Part shown: piece after piece, positions 1 to 5,726 of the stretch | How the letters are laid out: the number at the start of each line of letters is the position of its first letter | Numbering within the stretch: the stretch's first letter is position 1 | Source of the DNA: Caulobacteraceae bacterium | GTDB lineage: Bacteria; Pseudomonadota; Alphaproteobacteria; Caulobacterales; Caulobacteraceae | Length of the DNA: 5,726 nt | Direction: 5' to 3' | Assembly (NCBI GenBank): GCA_947484535.1 | Contig: CANKPO010000103.1 | Span: 1-5,726, forward strand | Translations under genes and position numbers: made by a program | The notes under the pieces: generated by a model | What the model saw: only the letters and a program-made list of their open reading frames with translations | The model's database searches: none | Told to the model about the DNA's origin: nothing

Positions 1-359
1 CAGAGCATGCCGTTGGAGACCACACCCCGAACTGGCTTTTCCACCAAGGTCACATCCAGACCGGGCACATAGGCGCCGATGGGGGCATAGATGGTGGTCA
101 GGCCCGCCCGCGCATTGGGCGCGCCGCAGACGATCTCCTTGCGGCCATCAACCGTATCGACCTGACAGACCCGCAAACGGTCAGCATTGGGATGCTGCTC
201 GGCACTGACGATACGCGCCACGGTAAAGGCCGCCAGCTTTTGGGCTGGATTTTCAACATGCTCGACCTCAAGGCCCGCCATGGTCATGGCCTCAACAATC
301 TCTTGCGCGCTTGCCGTGGTTTCTAGGTGCTGCTTGAGCCAGGACAGGGTGAATTTCAT
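1..359 (-). CDS. pheT: Phenylalanyl-tRNA synthetase beta subunit, N-terminal part (3' end beyond window)
   Basis: PheT is the large subunit of the cytoplasmic (alpha-beta)2 phenylalanyl-tRNA synthetase, which charges tRNA-Phe with phenylalanine using ATP. Reading the minus strand from the ATG at 359 gives an open frame of 119 codons running off the left edge. It begins [18 protein letters not shown] and continues with [13 protein letters not shown], the usual start of bacterial PheT. From about residue 40 it enters the EMAP/OB-fold tRNA-binding domain, with [28 protein letters not shown] and, at the edge, GVVSNGMLC, all typical of this domain. The full protein is normally about 800 residues, so only about 15 percent is visible; the B3/B4 editing and catalytic-like domains lie outside. 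The start is firm because the first residues match the family. The upstream GAGATGAGAAG is only a modest ribosome binding site. The gene follows pheS after an unusually long, structured gap. Confidence 0.96.
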   Translation of the reverse strand, partial: MKFTLSWLKQHLETTASAQEIVEAMTMAGLEVEHVENPAQKLAAFTVARIVSAEQHPNADRLRVCQVDTVDGRKEIVCGAPNARAGLTTIYAPIGAYVPGLDVTLVEKPVRGVVSNGML

Positions 360-396
360 CTTCTCATCTCAAACTTGCCAGCGGGGCCGGGGGACC

Positions 397-501
397 AGAC
401 CCCCTTCCCCGGCCTTGCCGGGACTTCCCCCAAAGGGAGAAGATTTAGATTTTAGATCCTGCCCCTTTGGGGGAGGTGTCGCAAAGCGACGGAGGGGGTC
501 T
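397..501. repeat. Cloverleaf-like palindromic intergenic element between pheS and pheT
   Basis: This is a nested inverted-repeat element. The outer arms AGACCCCC (397-404) and GGGGGTCT (494-501) are perfectly complementary, and weak pairing continues inward (TTCC with GGA). Inside lie three hairpins in a row. The first is CCCGGC-CTT-GCCGGG (408-422). The second is a long arm with CCCCCAAAGGG (427-437) against CCCTTTGGGGG (463-473), extended to about 14 pairs by 424-426 and 474-476. The third is GTCGC-AAA-GCGAC (478-490). The loop of the central arm (438-462) carries two tandem copies of TTTAGAT (444-457). No reading frame explains it. From memory, palindromes with CCTCCCCCAAAGGG and CTCCGTCGC are common between genes in Caulobacterales and sphingomonads, which suggests a dispersed repeat; that is recalled, not searched. 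It would be transcribed within the pheST message. Confidence 0.8.
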
Positions 502-508
502 TTTGTCT

Positions 509-1582
509 CTAGCTCAAACCACCCGCCGCGCTGGGCGCCGCAAAGGGGCTAAAGCCATAGTGGGCCAACCAGCGCACATCGCTGGCGAACATATCGCGCA
601 GGTCCGGCACGCCATATTTCAACATGGCCAGACGATCGACGCCCATGCCAAAGGCAAAGCCCTGCCACTCGTCCGGATCAAGGCCGCAGTTCTTGATGAC
701 ATTGGGATGGACCATGCCGCAGCCCAGAACCTCTAGCCAACTCGAGCCTTGGCCCACCTTCAACTCACCGCCGGTGCGGTCACACTGGACATCCAACTCG
801 GCGGAAGGTTCGGTGAAGGGGAAGTGGTGGGGGCGAAAACGGGTGACCACGTCGCTGGTCTCAAAGAACCGGCCAACAAAGGTCTCCAGGGTCCATTTCA
901 GGTGACCCATATGGATGTTGCGGTCGATGACCAGTCCCTCGACCTGATGGAACATCGGCGTGTGGGTCTGGTCACTGTCTTTGCGATAGGTCCGGCCCGG
1001 CGCGATGATGCGGATCGGCGGGGTCTGCGAGACCATGGTGCGGATCTGAACCGGGCTCGTATGGGTACGCAGCAACATCCGTTCTCCCGCCTCATTGGGT
1101 GAGAAGAAGAAGGTGTCGTGGGTCTCACGCGCCGGATGCTTGGGCGGGAAGTTCAAGGCGGTGAAGTTATGGAAGTCGTCTTCAATGTCTGGGCCATCGG
1201 CGACGGCAAAGCCCATCTCGGCAAAGATGGCGGTCATCTCGTCCATCACCTGCATGGTCGGATGGACACTGCCCCGGCGGCGCGGCGGCGCGGGCAAGGT
1301 CAGGTCGAGACGCTCAGCAGCCAGTTGGGCATCAAGGGCTGCGGCCTCCAGCGCGGTCTTGCGCTCGGCCAGTGCCGCCTGCACCCGATCGCGCAGACCA
1401 TTGATCAGCGGCCCCTGCTCACGCCGCTCATCCGGCCCCATGGCCCCGAGGCCCTTCAAAAGGGCCGAGATCGAGCCCGACTTGCCCAAGGCCGTAACGC
1501 GCACAGCGTCCAGTCCGGCCAGATCAGCCGAGGCCTCTACCGCCGAGACGATCTCGGCTTCTAGGGTCGCGAGGTCAGACAT
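509..1582 (-). CDS. pheS: Phenylalanyl-tRNA synthetase alpha subunit
   Basis: PheS is the catalytic subunit of the class IIc phenylalanyl-tRNA synthetase and works only with PheT. The protein has 357 residues from the ATG at 1582. Residues 1-95 form the alanine-rich helical N-terminal region expected to make the coiled-coil arm that contacts tRNA. The catalytic core follows. Motif 2 is seen as [19 protein letters not shown] (about 195-213), the phenylalanine pocket region as [14 protein letters not shown] (249-262), and motif 3 as [17 protein letters not shown] (308-324). A GTG nine bases further upstream (1591) is in frame, but it lies inside the AAGGTG ribosome binding site, so the ATG is preferred. 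The usual end of PheS near RWLAHYGF is followed by about a dozen alanine/glycine-rich residues, a small extension of unknown meaning. The gene ends with TAG, 8 bases before the palindromic element in the pheT gap. Confidence 0.98.
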   Translation of the reverse strand: MSDLATLEAEIVSAVEASADLAGLDAVRVTALGKSGSISALLKGLGAMGPDERREQGPLINGLRDRVQAALAERKTALEAAALDAQLAAERLDLTLPAPPRRRGSVHPTMQVMDEMTAIFAEMGFAVADGPDIEDDFHNFTALNFPPKHPARETHDTFFFSPNEAGERMLLRTHTSPVQIRTMVSQTPPIRIIAPGRTYRKDSDQTHTPMFHQVEGLVIDRNIHMGHLKWTLETFVGRFFETSDVVTRFRPHHFPFTEPSAELDVQCDRTGGELKVGQGSSWLEVLGCGMVHPNVIKNCGLDPDEWQGFAFGMGVDRLAMLKYGVPDLRDMFASDVRWLAHYGFSPFAAPSAAGGLS

Positions 1583-1588
1583 GAGAAG

Positions 1589-1594
1589 CACCTT
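1589..1594 (-). promoter_or_regulatory. Ribosome binding site that decides the pheS start
   Basis: AAGGTG on the minus strand lies 6 bases before the ATG at 1582. The competing GTG start at 1591 would overlap this site and have no site of its own. rplT has the same AAGGTG core, also with a 6-base spacer (2046-2052). Confidence 0.7.
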
Positions 1595-1606
1595 GTGCGG
1601 ATAGGT

Positions 1607-1647
1607 TAAAACGCCAAACGGCGCGGGGCTATAAGCGCCCGCGCCGT
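1607..1647 (-). terminator. Terminator-like or attenuator hairpin between rplT and pheS
   Basis: ACGGCGCGGG (1618-1627) and CCCGCGCCGT (1638-1647) form a perfect 10-bp, very GC-rich stem with a 10-base loop. Reading on the minus strand, the stem is followed by TTGGCGTTTT, an interrupted T-rich tail, and this is the only direction with such a tail. The position, 36 bases after the rplT stop and 36 bases before the pheS ATG, fits a partial terminator that trims the ribosomal-protein message or sets the level of pheST. The tail is imperfect, so read-through is likely. I see no small Phe-rich leader frame here of the pheM type. Confidence 0.5.
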
Positions 1648-1682
1648 CTAGGTCTATGGGAAGAGCGTTAGCTCAACAAGCC

Positions 1683-2039
1683 TTAGGCTAGGGCTGCACG
1701 AACCTTGTCAGCAATGGCCTTGAACGCGGCAGGATCGGCTGCGGCGACATCAGACAGAACCTTACGGTCCATCTCGATGCCCGCCAGGTCGAGGCCGTGC
1801 ACGAATTGCGAGTAGGTGAAGCCTTCCAAGCGGGCCGCAGCGTTGATGCGCTGAATCCACAATGCCCGGAACGAGCGCTTCTTATTGCGACGGTCGCGAT
1901 AGGCATATTGCCCAGCGCGGTCGACGGCGGCCTTAGCCGTCTTGATGGTATTCTTGCGGCGGCCAGAGAAACCCTTGGCCTGCTCGAGAACTTTTTTGTG
2001 TCTAGCGTGGGAGACTACGCCCCGTTTAACGCGCGCCAT
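1683..2039 (-). CDS. rplT: 50S ribosomal protein L20
   Basis: L20 binds 23S rRNA early in assembly of the large ribosomal subunit. The 118-residue protein has the normal length of the family and is highly basic. Its N-terminus reads [19 protein letters not shown] after the initiator Met, followed by [19 protein letters not shown] and [20 protein letters not shown], the long RNA-binding helix. The globular C-terminal part includes [29 protein letters not shown]. The ATG at 2039 has a good site, AAGGTGA, 6 bases upstream. It follows rpmI by 41 bases and is surely co-transcribed with it. In E. coli and Bacillus, L20 represses its own operon by binding the leader; whether that applies here cannot be read from the gene itself. 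Confidence 0.99.
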   Translation of the reverse strand: MARVKRGVVSHARHKKVLEQAKGFSGRRKNTIKTAKAAVDRAGQYAYRDRRNKKRSFRALWIQRINAAARLEGFTYSQFVHGLDLAGIEMDRKVLSDVAAADPAAFKAIADKVRAALA

Positions 2040-2080
2040 ATGAGATCACCTTGATTTAAAATTGCAGGAACAAGCGCCGG

Positions 2081-2278
2081 TCAGGCGTAGGGCATGAACA
2101 GCTTGATGATTTTGGTGTCGGCGTCCGACATCACCTTCGTCCCGCGGTTTTGGCGGATATATTTGGCATTGTGGCTCATCAAGCGGTGACGCTTGCCCGC
2201 AACGCCAGCCTTGATCCGGCCGGTCGCAGTGATCTTGAAGCGCTTTTTAACGCCAGATTTGGTCTTCAACTTCGGCAT
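2081..2278 (-). CDS. rpmI: 50S ribosomal protein L35
   Basis: L35 is a small basic protein of the large ribosomal subunit. The 65-residue product begins [20 protein letters not shown] and continues through [20 protein letters not shown] to a C-terminus ending FMPYA, which is L35 over its full length. The start is fixed by the family N-terminus. The ribosome binding site is not ideal: AAAGG lies 12 bases before the ATG and sits in a possible small hairpin (2286-2312). The gene heads the rpmI-rplT-pheS-pheT cluster. infC, its usual upstream neighbour in E. coli and Bacillus, is not next to it. Confidence 0.99.
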   Translation of the reverse strand: MPKLKTKSGVKKRFKITATGRIKAGVAGKRHRLMSHNAKYIRQNRGTKVMSDADTKIIKLFMPYA

Positions 2279-2446
2279 TTTGCTGCAGAGCCTTTAACAG
2301 CCCTGTCCTCTGATGGTGCACTAAGAGCCGCCATGGCATGCCTAATGGCCAGGCGACTTGTAAGAACCGGTGCTTCTAAGGGAAACGGGCCGATGACGCA
2401 AGGCCTTGGCGGGATTCAGCAAAGCCAGCGTGCGACCGTCGCCATC
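2279..2446 (-). promoter_or_regulatory. Leader and probable promoter region of rpmI
   Basis: This 168-base gap between the kinase stop and rpmI holds no credible gene. It is the natural place for the promoter of the translation cluster. A weak sigma-70-like candidate is TTGCGT (2396-2401) with TAGAAG (2373-2378), spaced 17 bases; it is not convincing alone. Close to rpmI, CAGAG and CTCTG (2286-2290 and 2308-2312) can pair around ACAG/CTGT, and the weak AAAGG site falls between the arms. I see no T-rich terminator behind the kinase gene, so some read-through from the upstream operon is possible. Confidence 0.4.
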
Positions 2447-3856
2447 CTAACTCGGTCTTGGCAGAACCAGCGCCACCCGAAGGCCCGGACCACTGCCGTT
2501 CAGGGCGCCTGGGCCCTCGTCCAGTTCCAGCCGCCCGCCATGGGCCTCCGCCACAGCGGCGACCAAGGATAGGCCAAGGCCCGCCCCCGGCTGACTGCGA
2601 CTATGTTCCAGACGCACGAACCTTTGCACCACGCGGGGCCGGTCCAGTTCCGGCACGCCGGGGCCGGTGTCGGTCACTGAAAACTCCACCTCGCCGGAGG
2701 CCCTGCGCCGGACGCGCAGGCGCACGGCACCGCCTTCGGGCGTATATTTCACCGCATTGTCGAGGATGTTGGCCAAGGCTTGGGCGATAAATTCACGATT
2801 GCCGCGCACGATCAGGGCGGGTGTGGCCTCCAGCTTGAACTCGATGGCCTTGTCTTCACAAAGGGGCTCATAGAGCTCTGCCACGCCTTTGGCCAAGTCG
2901 CCTGGATCAAACCGAACCTGATCAGGGGCCTCCACCGCCGACTGCAGCCGCGTGATCGCAAGAACCGCGTTGAAGGTCGATAGGACCCCGTCAGCATCCT
3001 CCAGCGCCTGACCCAAGGCGGCCTGAGCATCACCCTTGCCGGTCTCTGCCTCGATCAGGGCCAGTTCCAGCCGTGAGCGAAGGCGGCTCAAGGGCGAGCG
3101 CAGATCGTGGGCAATGGCGTCGCCGACATGGCGCAAGCCGCCCATGGATCGCTCGAGACGATCGAGCATATCGTTCAGGCCCGAAGCCAGTTCGTCAAAC
3201 TCATCATTGGCGCCGCGCAGCTTGGCGCGAGCCGCGATGTCGCCGCCTCGAACCGCGATCACCACGCGATTAAGGCCTGCCATAGTCTCATTGACATTAC
3301 GGCTAATCAGAACCCCGCCCGCCAGACCCAGCAGGATGACCAAGGCGCCCGCGCCCCAGATGGCCCGCAAGATCTTGAGCACAAAGGATTCGGCCCCACT
3401 GACGTCCGAAGCGACAAAGAGGATTTCACCGCCCGCAAGTCGAACCTGCTGACCTCTGGCCGAATGGCGGACCTCTGCGCCGTCGGAGTCGGTATCTGTG
3501 ACCTTGAAGTTGACGCTTTTCTGCGTGCCGGTGAACCCCTCAACCGGCGAGGCCTCTAAGGTTCCGGTGATCCTTTGCCCGGTCTGGTCCCGCAACAGAT
3601 AGAGGAAGGGGCGATCCCCCGTCGCGCGCTCCACCATGGACCGGTTCAGCGCCTTGACCCCACCTTGGCGATAGACGCCGGTCAGGGACTGGATCTCTTG
3701 GGTGATGGCCTCGTCGGCGCGGCTGGTCACTTCCCCGGCGGTCGCGACATAGATATAGCCCAAAAAAATGCTGGCTGATGCCGCGAAGACCGACAGGAAC
3801 AGCAGGGTCAACCGAAAGGGCGTGGTTCGAAAGACCCGCGGCAGGGCGATCGCCAA
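2447..3856 (-). CDS. Membrane-bound sensor histidine kinase with HAMP domain
   Basis: This is the sensor half of a two-component system; it autophosphorylates and passes the phosphate to the regulator encoded just upstream. The 469-residue layout is classical. A basic N-terminus is followed by a membrane segment (about 14-37), a periplasmic sensor region of about 125 residues without a recognisable ligand fold, and a second membrane segment (about 163-185). A HAMP linker follows (about 186-240), then the dimerisation helix with phospho-accepting His250 in AIAHDLRSPLSRLR, and the ATPase domain. There the N box reads LANILDNAVKYTPEGG (Asn363, Asn367), G1 DTGPG (396-400) and G2 GAGLGLSLV (424-432). 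The H box has HD where many kinases have HE; HDLR(S/T)PL kinases are a known variant. The only suitable start is TTG at 3856: an in-frame TGA lies just upstream and the next Met is residue 74. The signal sensed is unknown. Confidence 0.95.
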   Translation of the reverse strand: MAIALPRVFRTTPFRLTLLFLSVFAASASIFLGYIYVATAGEVTSRADEAITQEIQSLTGVYRQGGVKALNRSMVERATGDRPFLYLLRDQTGQRITGTLEASPVEGFTGTQKSVNFKVTDTDSDGAEVRHSARGQQVRLAGGEILFVASDVSGAESFVLKILRAIWGAGALVILLGLAGGVLISRNVNETMAGLNRVVIAVRGGDIAARAKLRGANDEFDELASGLNDMLDRLERSMGGLRHVGDAIAHDLRSPLSRLRSRLELALIEAETGKGDAQAALGQALEDADGVLSTFNAVLAITRLQSAVEAPDQVRFDPGDLAKGVAELYEPLCEDKAIEFKLEATPALIVRGNREFIAQALANILDNAVKYTPEGGAVRLRVRRRASGEVEFSVTDTGPGVPELDRPRVVQRFVRLEHSRSQPGAGLGLSLVAAVAEAHGGRLELDEGPGALNGSGPGLRVALVLPRPS

Positions 3857-3870
3857 GACCCTTAGACCTC
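3857..3870 (-). promoter_or_regulatory. Ribosome binding region for the TTG start of the kinase
   Basis: GAGG (3867-3870) lies 10 bases before the TTG at 3856, inside the last codons of the regulator. AAGGG (3859-3863) lies only 2 bases away and overlaps the regulator's TAA stop. Because the kinase begins 5 bases after that stop, translation is probably coupled, with the terminating ribosome restarting at the weak TTG. Confidence 0.5.
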
Positions 3871-4533
3871 AAGCCGATAGCCCGCGCCGCGCACAGTTTG
3901 CAGCATGGGATGGTCAAAGCCCTTATCGATCTTGGCCCGCAGGCGCGAAATATGCACATCAATGACGTTGGTCTGGGGATCGAAATGATATTCCCAGACC
4001 TTCTCGAGCAGCATGGTGCGGGTCACCGATTGGCCCGCATGGCGCATGAGATATTCCAGCAGTTGGAACTCGCGCGGCTGAAGATCAATCTCCTTGCCGT
4101 GCCTGTGAACCACGCGGCCGATCAGGTCCATTTCCAGATCACCGACCTTAATCATGGTCTGGACAGAGCCGGTTTCGCGCCGCCGGGCCAGAGCCTCAAC
4201 CCGCGCTGACAGTTCTGCAAAGGCATAGGGCTTGACCAGATAGTCATCGCCGCCCGCCTTGAGGCCTGCGACACGATCATCGATCTCACCCAGCGCCGAC
4301 AGGAACAGGACCGGCGTCTGGTCCCCCTCGCGACGCAGGGTCTCTACCAGGGTCAGGCCGTCCATATTGGGCATCATGCGATCAATGACGAGGACGTGAA
4401 AGCCGCCCGCCTGAGCCGCTGCAAGGCCAAGGACCCCATCAGCGGCATGGACGGTTTCTATTCCGGCCTCAGAAAGGCCACGAGCCATAGCCCCGGCGGC
4501 TTCAACATCATCTTCAACAATTAGAATACGCAT
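3862..4533 (-). CDS. OmpR-family response regulator
   Basis: This is a DNA-binding transcription regulator activated by phosphate from the adjacent kinase. From the ATG at 4533 it has 223 residues. The receiver domain (about 1-115) opens with MRILIVEDD, where Asp8 and Asp9 form the acidic pocket. Asp51 in VIDRMMPNMDG is the phosphorylation site, Ser79 in FLSA the switch residue, and Lys101 in LVKPYAFAEL completes the set. A short linker leads to a winged-helix domain (about 128-222) with LQPREFQLLEYLMRHAG, NVIDVHISRLRAKID and the C-terminal TVRGAGYRLE hairpin. An in-frame GTG at 4593 overlaps the protease stop, but the extra 20 residues do not resemble a receiver domain and would read through a perfect hairpin, so the ATG is preferred; the sequence before it is only G-rich. 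Targets cannot be told from sequence. Being encoded between degP and the kinase suggests envelope-stress control. Confidence 0.96.
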   Translation of the reverse strand: MRILIVEDDVEAAGAMARGLSEAGIETVHAADGVLGLAAAQAGGFHVLVIDRMMPNMDGLTLVETLRREGDQTPVLFLSALGEIDDRVAGLKAGGDDYLVKPYAFAELSARVEALARRRETGSVQTMIKVGDLEMDLIGRVVHRHGKEIDLQPREFQLLEYLMRHAGQSVTRTMLLEKVWEYHFDPQTNVIDVHISRLRAKIDKGFDHPMLQTVRGAGYRLEV

Positions 4534-4555
4534 GAGCCCCCCGGCAGGATCGACA

Positions 4556-4583
4556 GGCTGGCCAGAGTTGCCTCTGGCCAGCC
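4556..4583. repeat. Perfect 11-bp inverted repeat between protease and regulator genes
   Basis: GGCTGGCCAGA (4556-4566) and TCTGGCCAGCC (4573-4583) are exact reverse complements around a 6-base loop, GTTGCC. The repeat begins about 7 bases after the protease stop codon and ends 22 bases before the regulator ATG. There is no T-run after it in either direction, so it is not a classic Rho-independent terminator. It could be an RNA stem protecting the 3' end of the protease message, a partial terminator, or an operator; the sequence cannot separate these. Confidence 0.7.
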
Positions 4584-4589
4584 CAAGGA

Positions 4590-5726
4590 TCACTTGGCCA
4601 TCTTGATCAGGACGAAGCGGGTCTGACCGTCGCGATAGACCAGCAGCAGGACGCTTTCGCGGCCCGAAGCCTTGGCGCCATCGACGGCAGCGACAACATC
4701 CTGCGGCGTTGAGACGGCCTTGTCGGCCACCCGCACCAGCACGTCACCGGCCTTAATTTCCTTAATCCCGGCGTCAGAGGCCTGATTGACCCCCTCGATA
4801 AGCACGCCGCGCACCGTTTCGGGCACGCGGTAGCGCGCGCGGGCAGCCCCATCGAGAGTGCCGAGAGTCATGCCCAGCACTGAAGGACGCTGGGACTTGG
4901 ACCCTTCAGGTTCAGCCGCTTGAGGGGCGCTGGGGGTCCTACCGTTCAATTGCGCTTCGGACGGGCGAACACCAGCCTTGAGCTCAATCGTCTTGGGCTT
5001 GCCCTCGCGCAGGATATTCAGGCTTATGCTATTGCCCGCCAAGGTCTTGGCCACTTCACGGGTCATTTCCGACGAGGAGGACACAGCCTTACCATTGACG
5101 CTCAAGACCACGTCACCGGGCTGGATGCCGGCCTTTTCGGCAGGGCCACCGGGAACCACCTCAGCGACGATGGCACCCTTGCGGACATCAATGCCCTGAG
5201 CGGCGGCCATTTCAGCGTCAAAGTTCTGGATCACCGCGCCCATATAGCCGCGTGAGACCTTACCCGACTTGATCAACTGCTTGGTGACCGTGTCGGCAAT
5301 GTCGGCAGGAATAGCAAAGCCGATACCAACCGAACCGCCAGACGGCGAGAAGATCGCCGTATTGACGCCAATCACCCGGCCATAGATGTCAAAGGTCGGA
5401 CCACCCGAATTGCCGCGATTGATCGCAGCGTCGAGTTGGATGTAATCGACAAAGGTCTCACCCAGCTCCCGTCCAAAGGCAGACACGATGCCAGAGGTGG
5501 CCGTGCCGCCCAGACCGAACGGATTGCCAACGGCGATGACCCAGTCACCGACGCGGGGCTTGGCCGATTTTTCGAAGCTGACAAAGGCAAAGTCCTTGCC
5601 CTCGACCTTGAGCACGGCCAGATCAGTGGCCTCGTCGCGGCCAACAACCGTGGCCTTCAGCTCGCGCTCATCCTTGAGCACGACCTTGATCTCGGCGGCA
5701 TTTTCGATGACGTGATTGTTGGTGAC
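4590..5726 (-). CDS. DegP/HtrA-family periplasmic serine protease, N-terminus beyond window
   Basis: HtrA proteases of this class degrade or hold misfolded proteins in the periplasm. The frame is open to the right edge and gives 378 residues, starting in VTNNHVIENA around the catalytic His. Numbered within the window, the triad is His5, Asp35 (EATDLAVLKV) and Ser107 (INRGNSGGP). The spacing of 30 and 72 residues is close to that of E. coli DegP. GNPFGLGGTATSGIVSA is the conserved stretch ahead of the Ser. Two PDZ domains follow. The first covers about 155-255, with RGYMGA and GGPAEKAGIQPGDVVLSVNG. The second, degenerate one covers about 285-375, with GIKEIKAGDVLVRV, after a linker rich in Pro, Ala, Ser and Glu (about 253-284). 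The signal peptide and the first part of the protease domain lie outside the window. Two PDZ domains place it with DegP/DegQ/MucD/Do rather than DegS; the exact type is unsure. Confidence 0.95.
   Translation of the reverse strand, partial: VTNNHVIENAAEIKVVLKDERELKATVVGRDEATDLAVLKVEGKDFAFVSFEKSAKPRVGDWVIAVGNPFGLGGTATSGIVSAFGRELGETFVDYIQLDAAINRGNSGGPTFDIYGRVIGVNTAIFSPSGGSVGIGFAIPADIADTVTKQLIKSGKVSRGYMGAVIQNFDAEMAAAQGIDVRKGAIVAEVVPGGPAEKAGIQPGDVVLSVNGKAVSSSSEMTREVAKTLAGNSISLNILREGKPKTIELKAGVRPSEAQLNGRTPSAPQAAEPEGSKSQRPSVLGMTLGTLDGAARARYRVPETVRGVLIEGVNQASDAGIKEIKAGDVLVRVADKAVSTPQDVVAAVDGAKASGRESVLLLVYRDGQTRFVLIKMAK

Noticed and set aside
187..552. Open frame of 121 codons on the plus strand crossing the pheS-pheT gap
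   Set aside because: It overlaps the firm pheT start, the palindromic element and the end of pheS. Its product is low-complexity and it has no family features.
1592..1682. Search for a pheM-like phenylalanine leader peptide before pheS
   Set aside because: No short frame with a ribosome binding site and a run of Phe codons exists on the minus strand in this gap.
2399..2408. CAAGGCCTTG, a 10-bp perfect palindrome in the rpmI leader
   Set aside because: The length is compatible with chance in GC-rich DNA, there is no second copy in the window and it does not extend further, so an operator call is not supported.
2432..2442. GCGAC-C-GTCGC symmetry just after the kinase stop as a possible terminator
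   Set aside because: A one-base loop cannot close such a hairpin stably and no T-rich tail follows on the minus strand.
2150..2572. Open frame of 140 codons on the plus strand over rpmI, its leader and the end of the kinase
   Set aside because: It runs antisense through two well-supported genes and its product has no recognisable domain.
3107..3559. Open frame of 150 codons on the plus strand
   Set aside because: It lies wholly opposite the kinase gene, whose domains are clear. Its product resembles no family, and such antisense frames are common in GC-rich coding DNA. The same holds for the other long plus-strand frames at 1095-1604, 1118-1564, 3036-3452, 3778-4209 and 4920-5255.
4534..4593. 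N-terminal extension of the regulator from a GTG overlapping the protease TGA
   Set aside because: The GTGA overlap is tempting for coupling, but the added 20 residues do not fit a receiver domain, no ribosome binding site precedes the GTG, and the extension would be encoded across a perfect hairpin.

Overview
The window reads as a piece of chromosome from an alphaproteobacterium, most probably in or near the Caulobacterales. This rests on the GC-rich coding style, the look of the L35, L20 and PheS proteins, and a type of palindromic intergenic repeat that I remember from that group. The assignment is an impression; no database was searched. Every gene supported here lies on the minus strand, so transcription runs from the right edge (5726) towards the left edge (1).

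The right half (5726 to 2447) is an envelope-stress type module. It starts with a DegP/HtrA-family periplasmic serine protease whose N-terminus is cut off by the window edge. Next come an OmpR-family response regulator and its membrane-bound histidine kinase. Regulator and kinase are separated by only 5 bases, and the kinase appears to start with TTG. Protease and regulator are separated by about 56 bases that hold a perfect 11-bp hairpin. The gene order suggests that the kinase senses a state of the envelope and the regulator controls protective functions, perhaps including the protease; this is inference.

The left half (2278 to 1) is a translation cluster: rpmI (L35), rplT (L20), pheS and the first 119 codons of pheT. 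It is the familiar order of the E. coli infC-rpmI-rplT-pheST region, but the gene directly upstream of rpmI is the kinase, not infC. A 168-base leader without a gene precedes rpmI. A GC-rich terminator-like hairpin lies between rplT and pheS.

The most unusual structure is in the 149-base gap between pheS and pheT, genes whose products form one obligate heterotetramer. It holds a palindromic element of about 105 bases that can fold into a three-armed cloverleaf: a closing stem, two small side hairpins and a long central arm whose loop carries a tandem 7-base repeat. It looks like a non-coding dispersed repeat inserted in an essential operon. No mobile-element gene, tRNA, rRNA or CRISPR array is visible, and no stretch longer than 300 bases lacks a gene.
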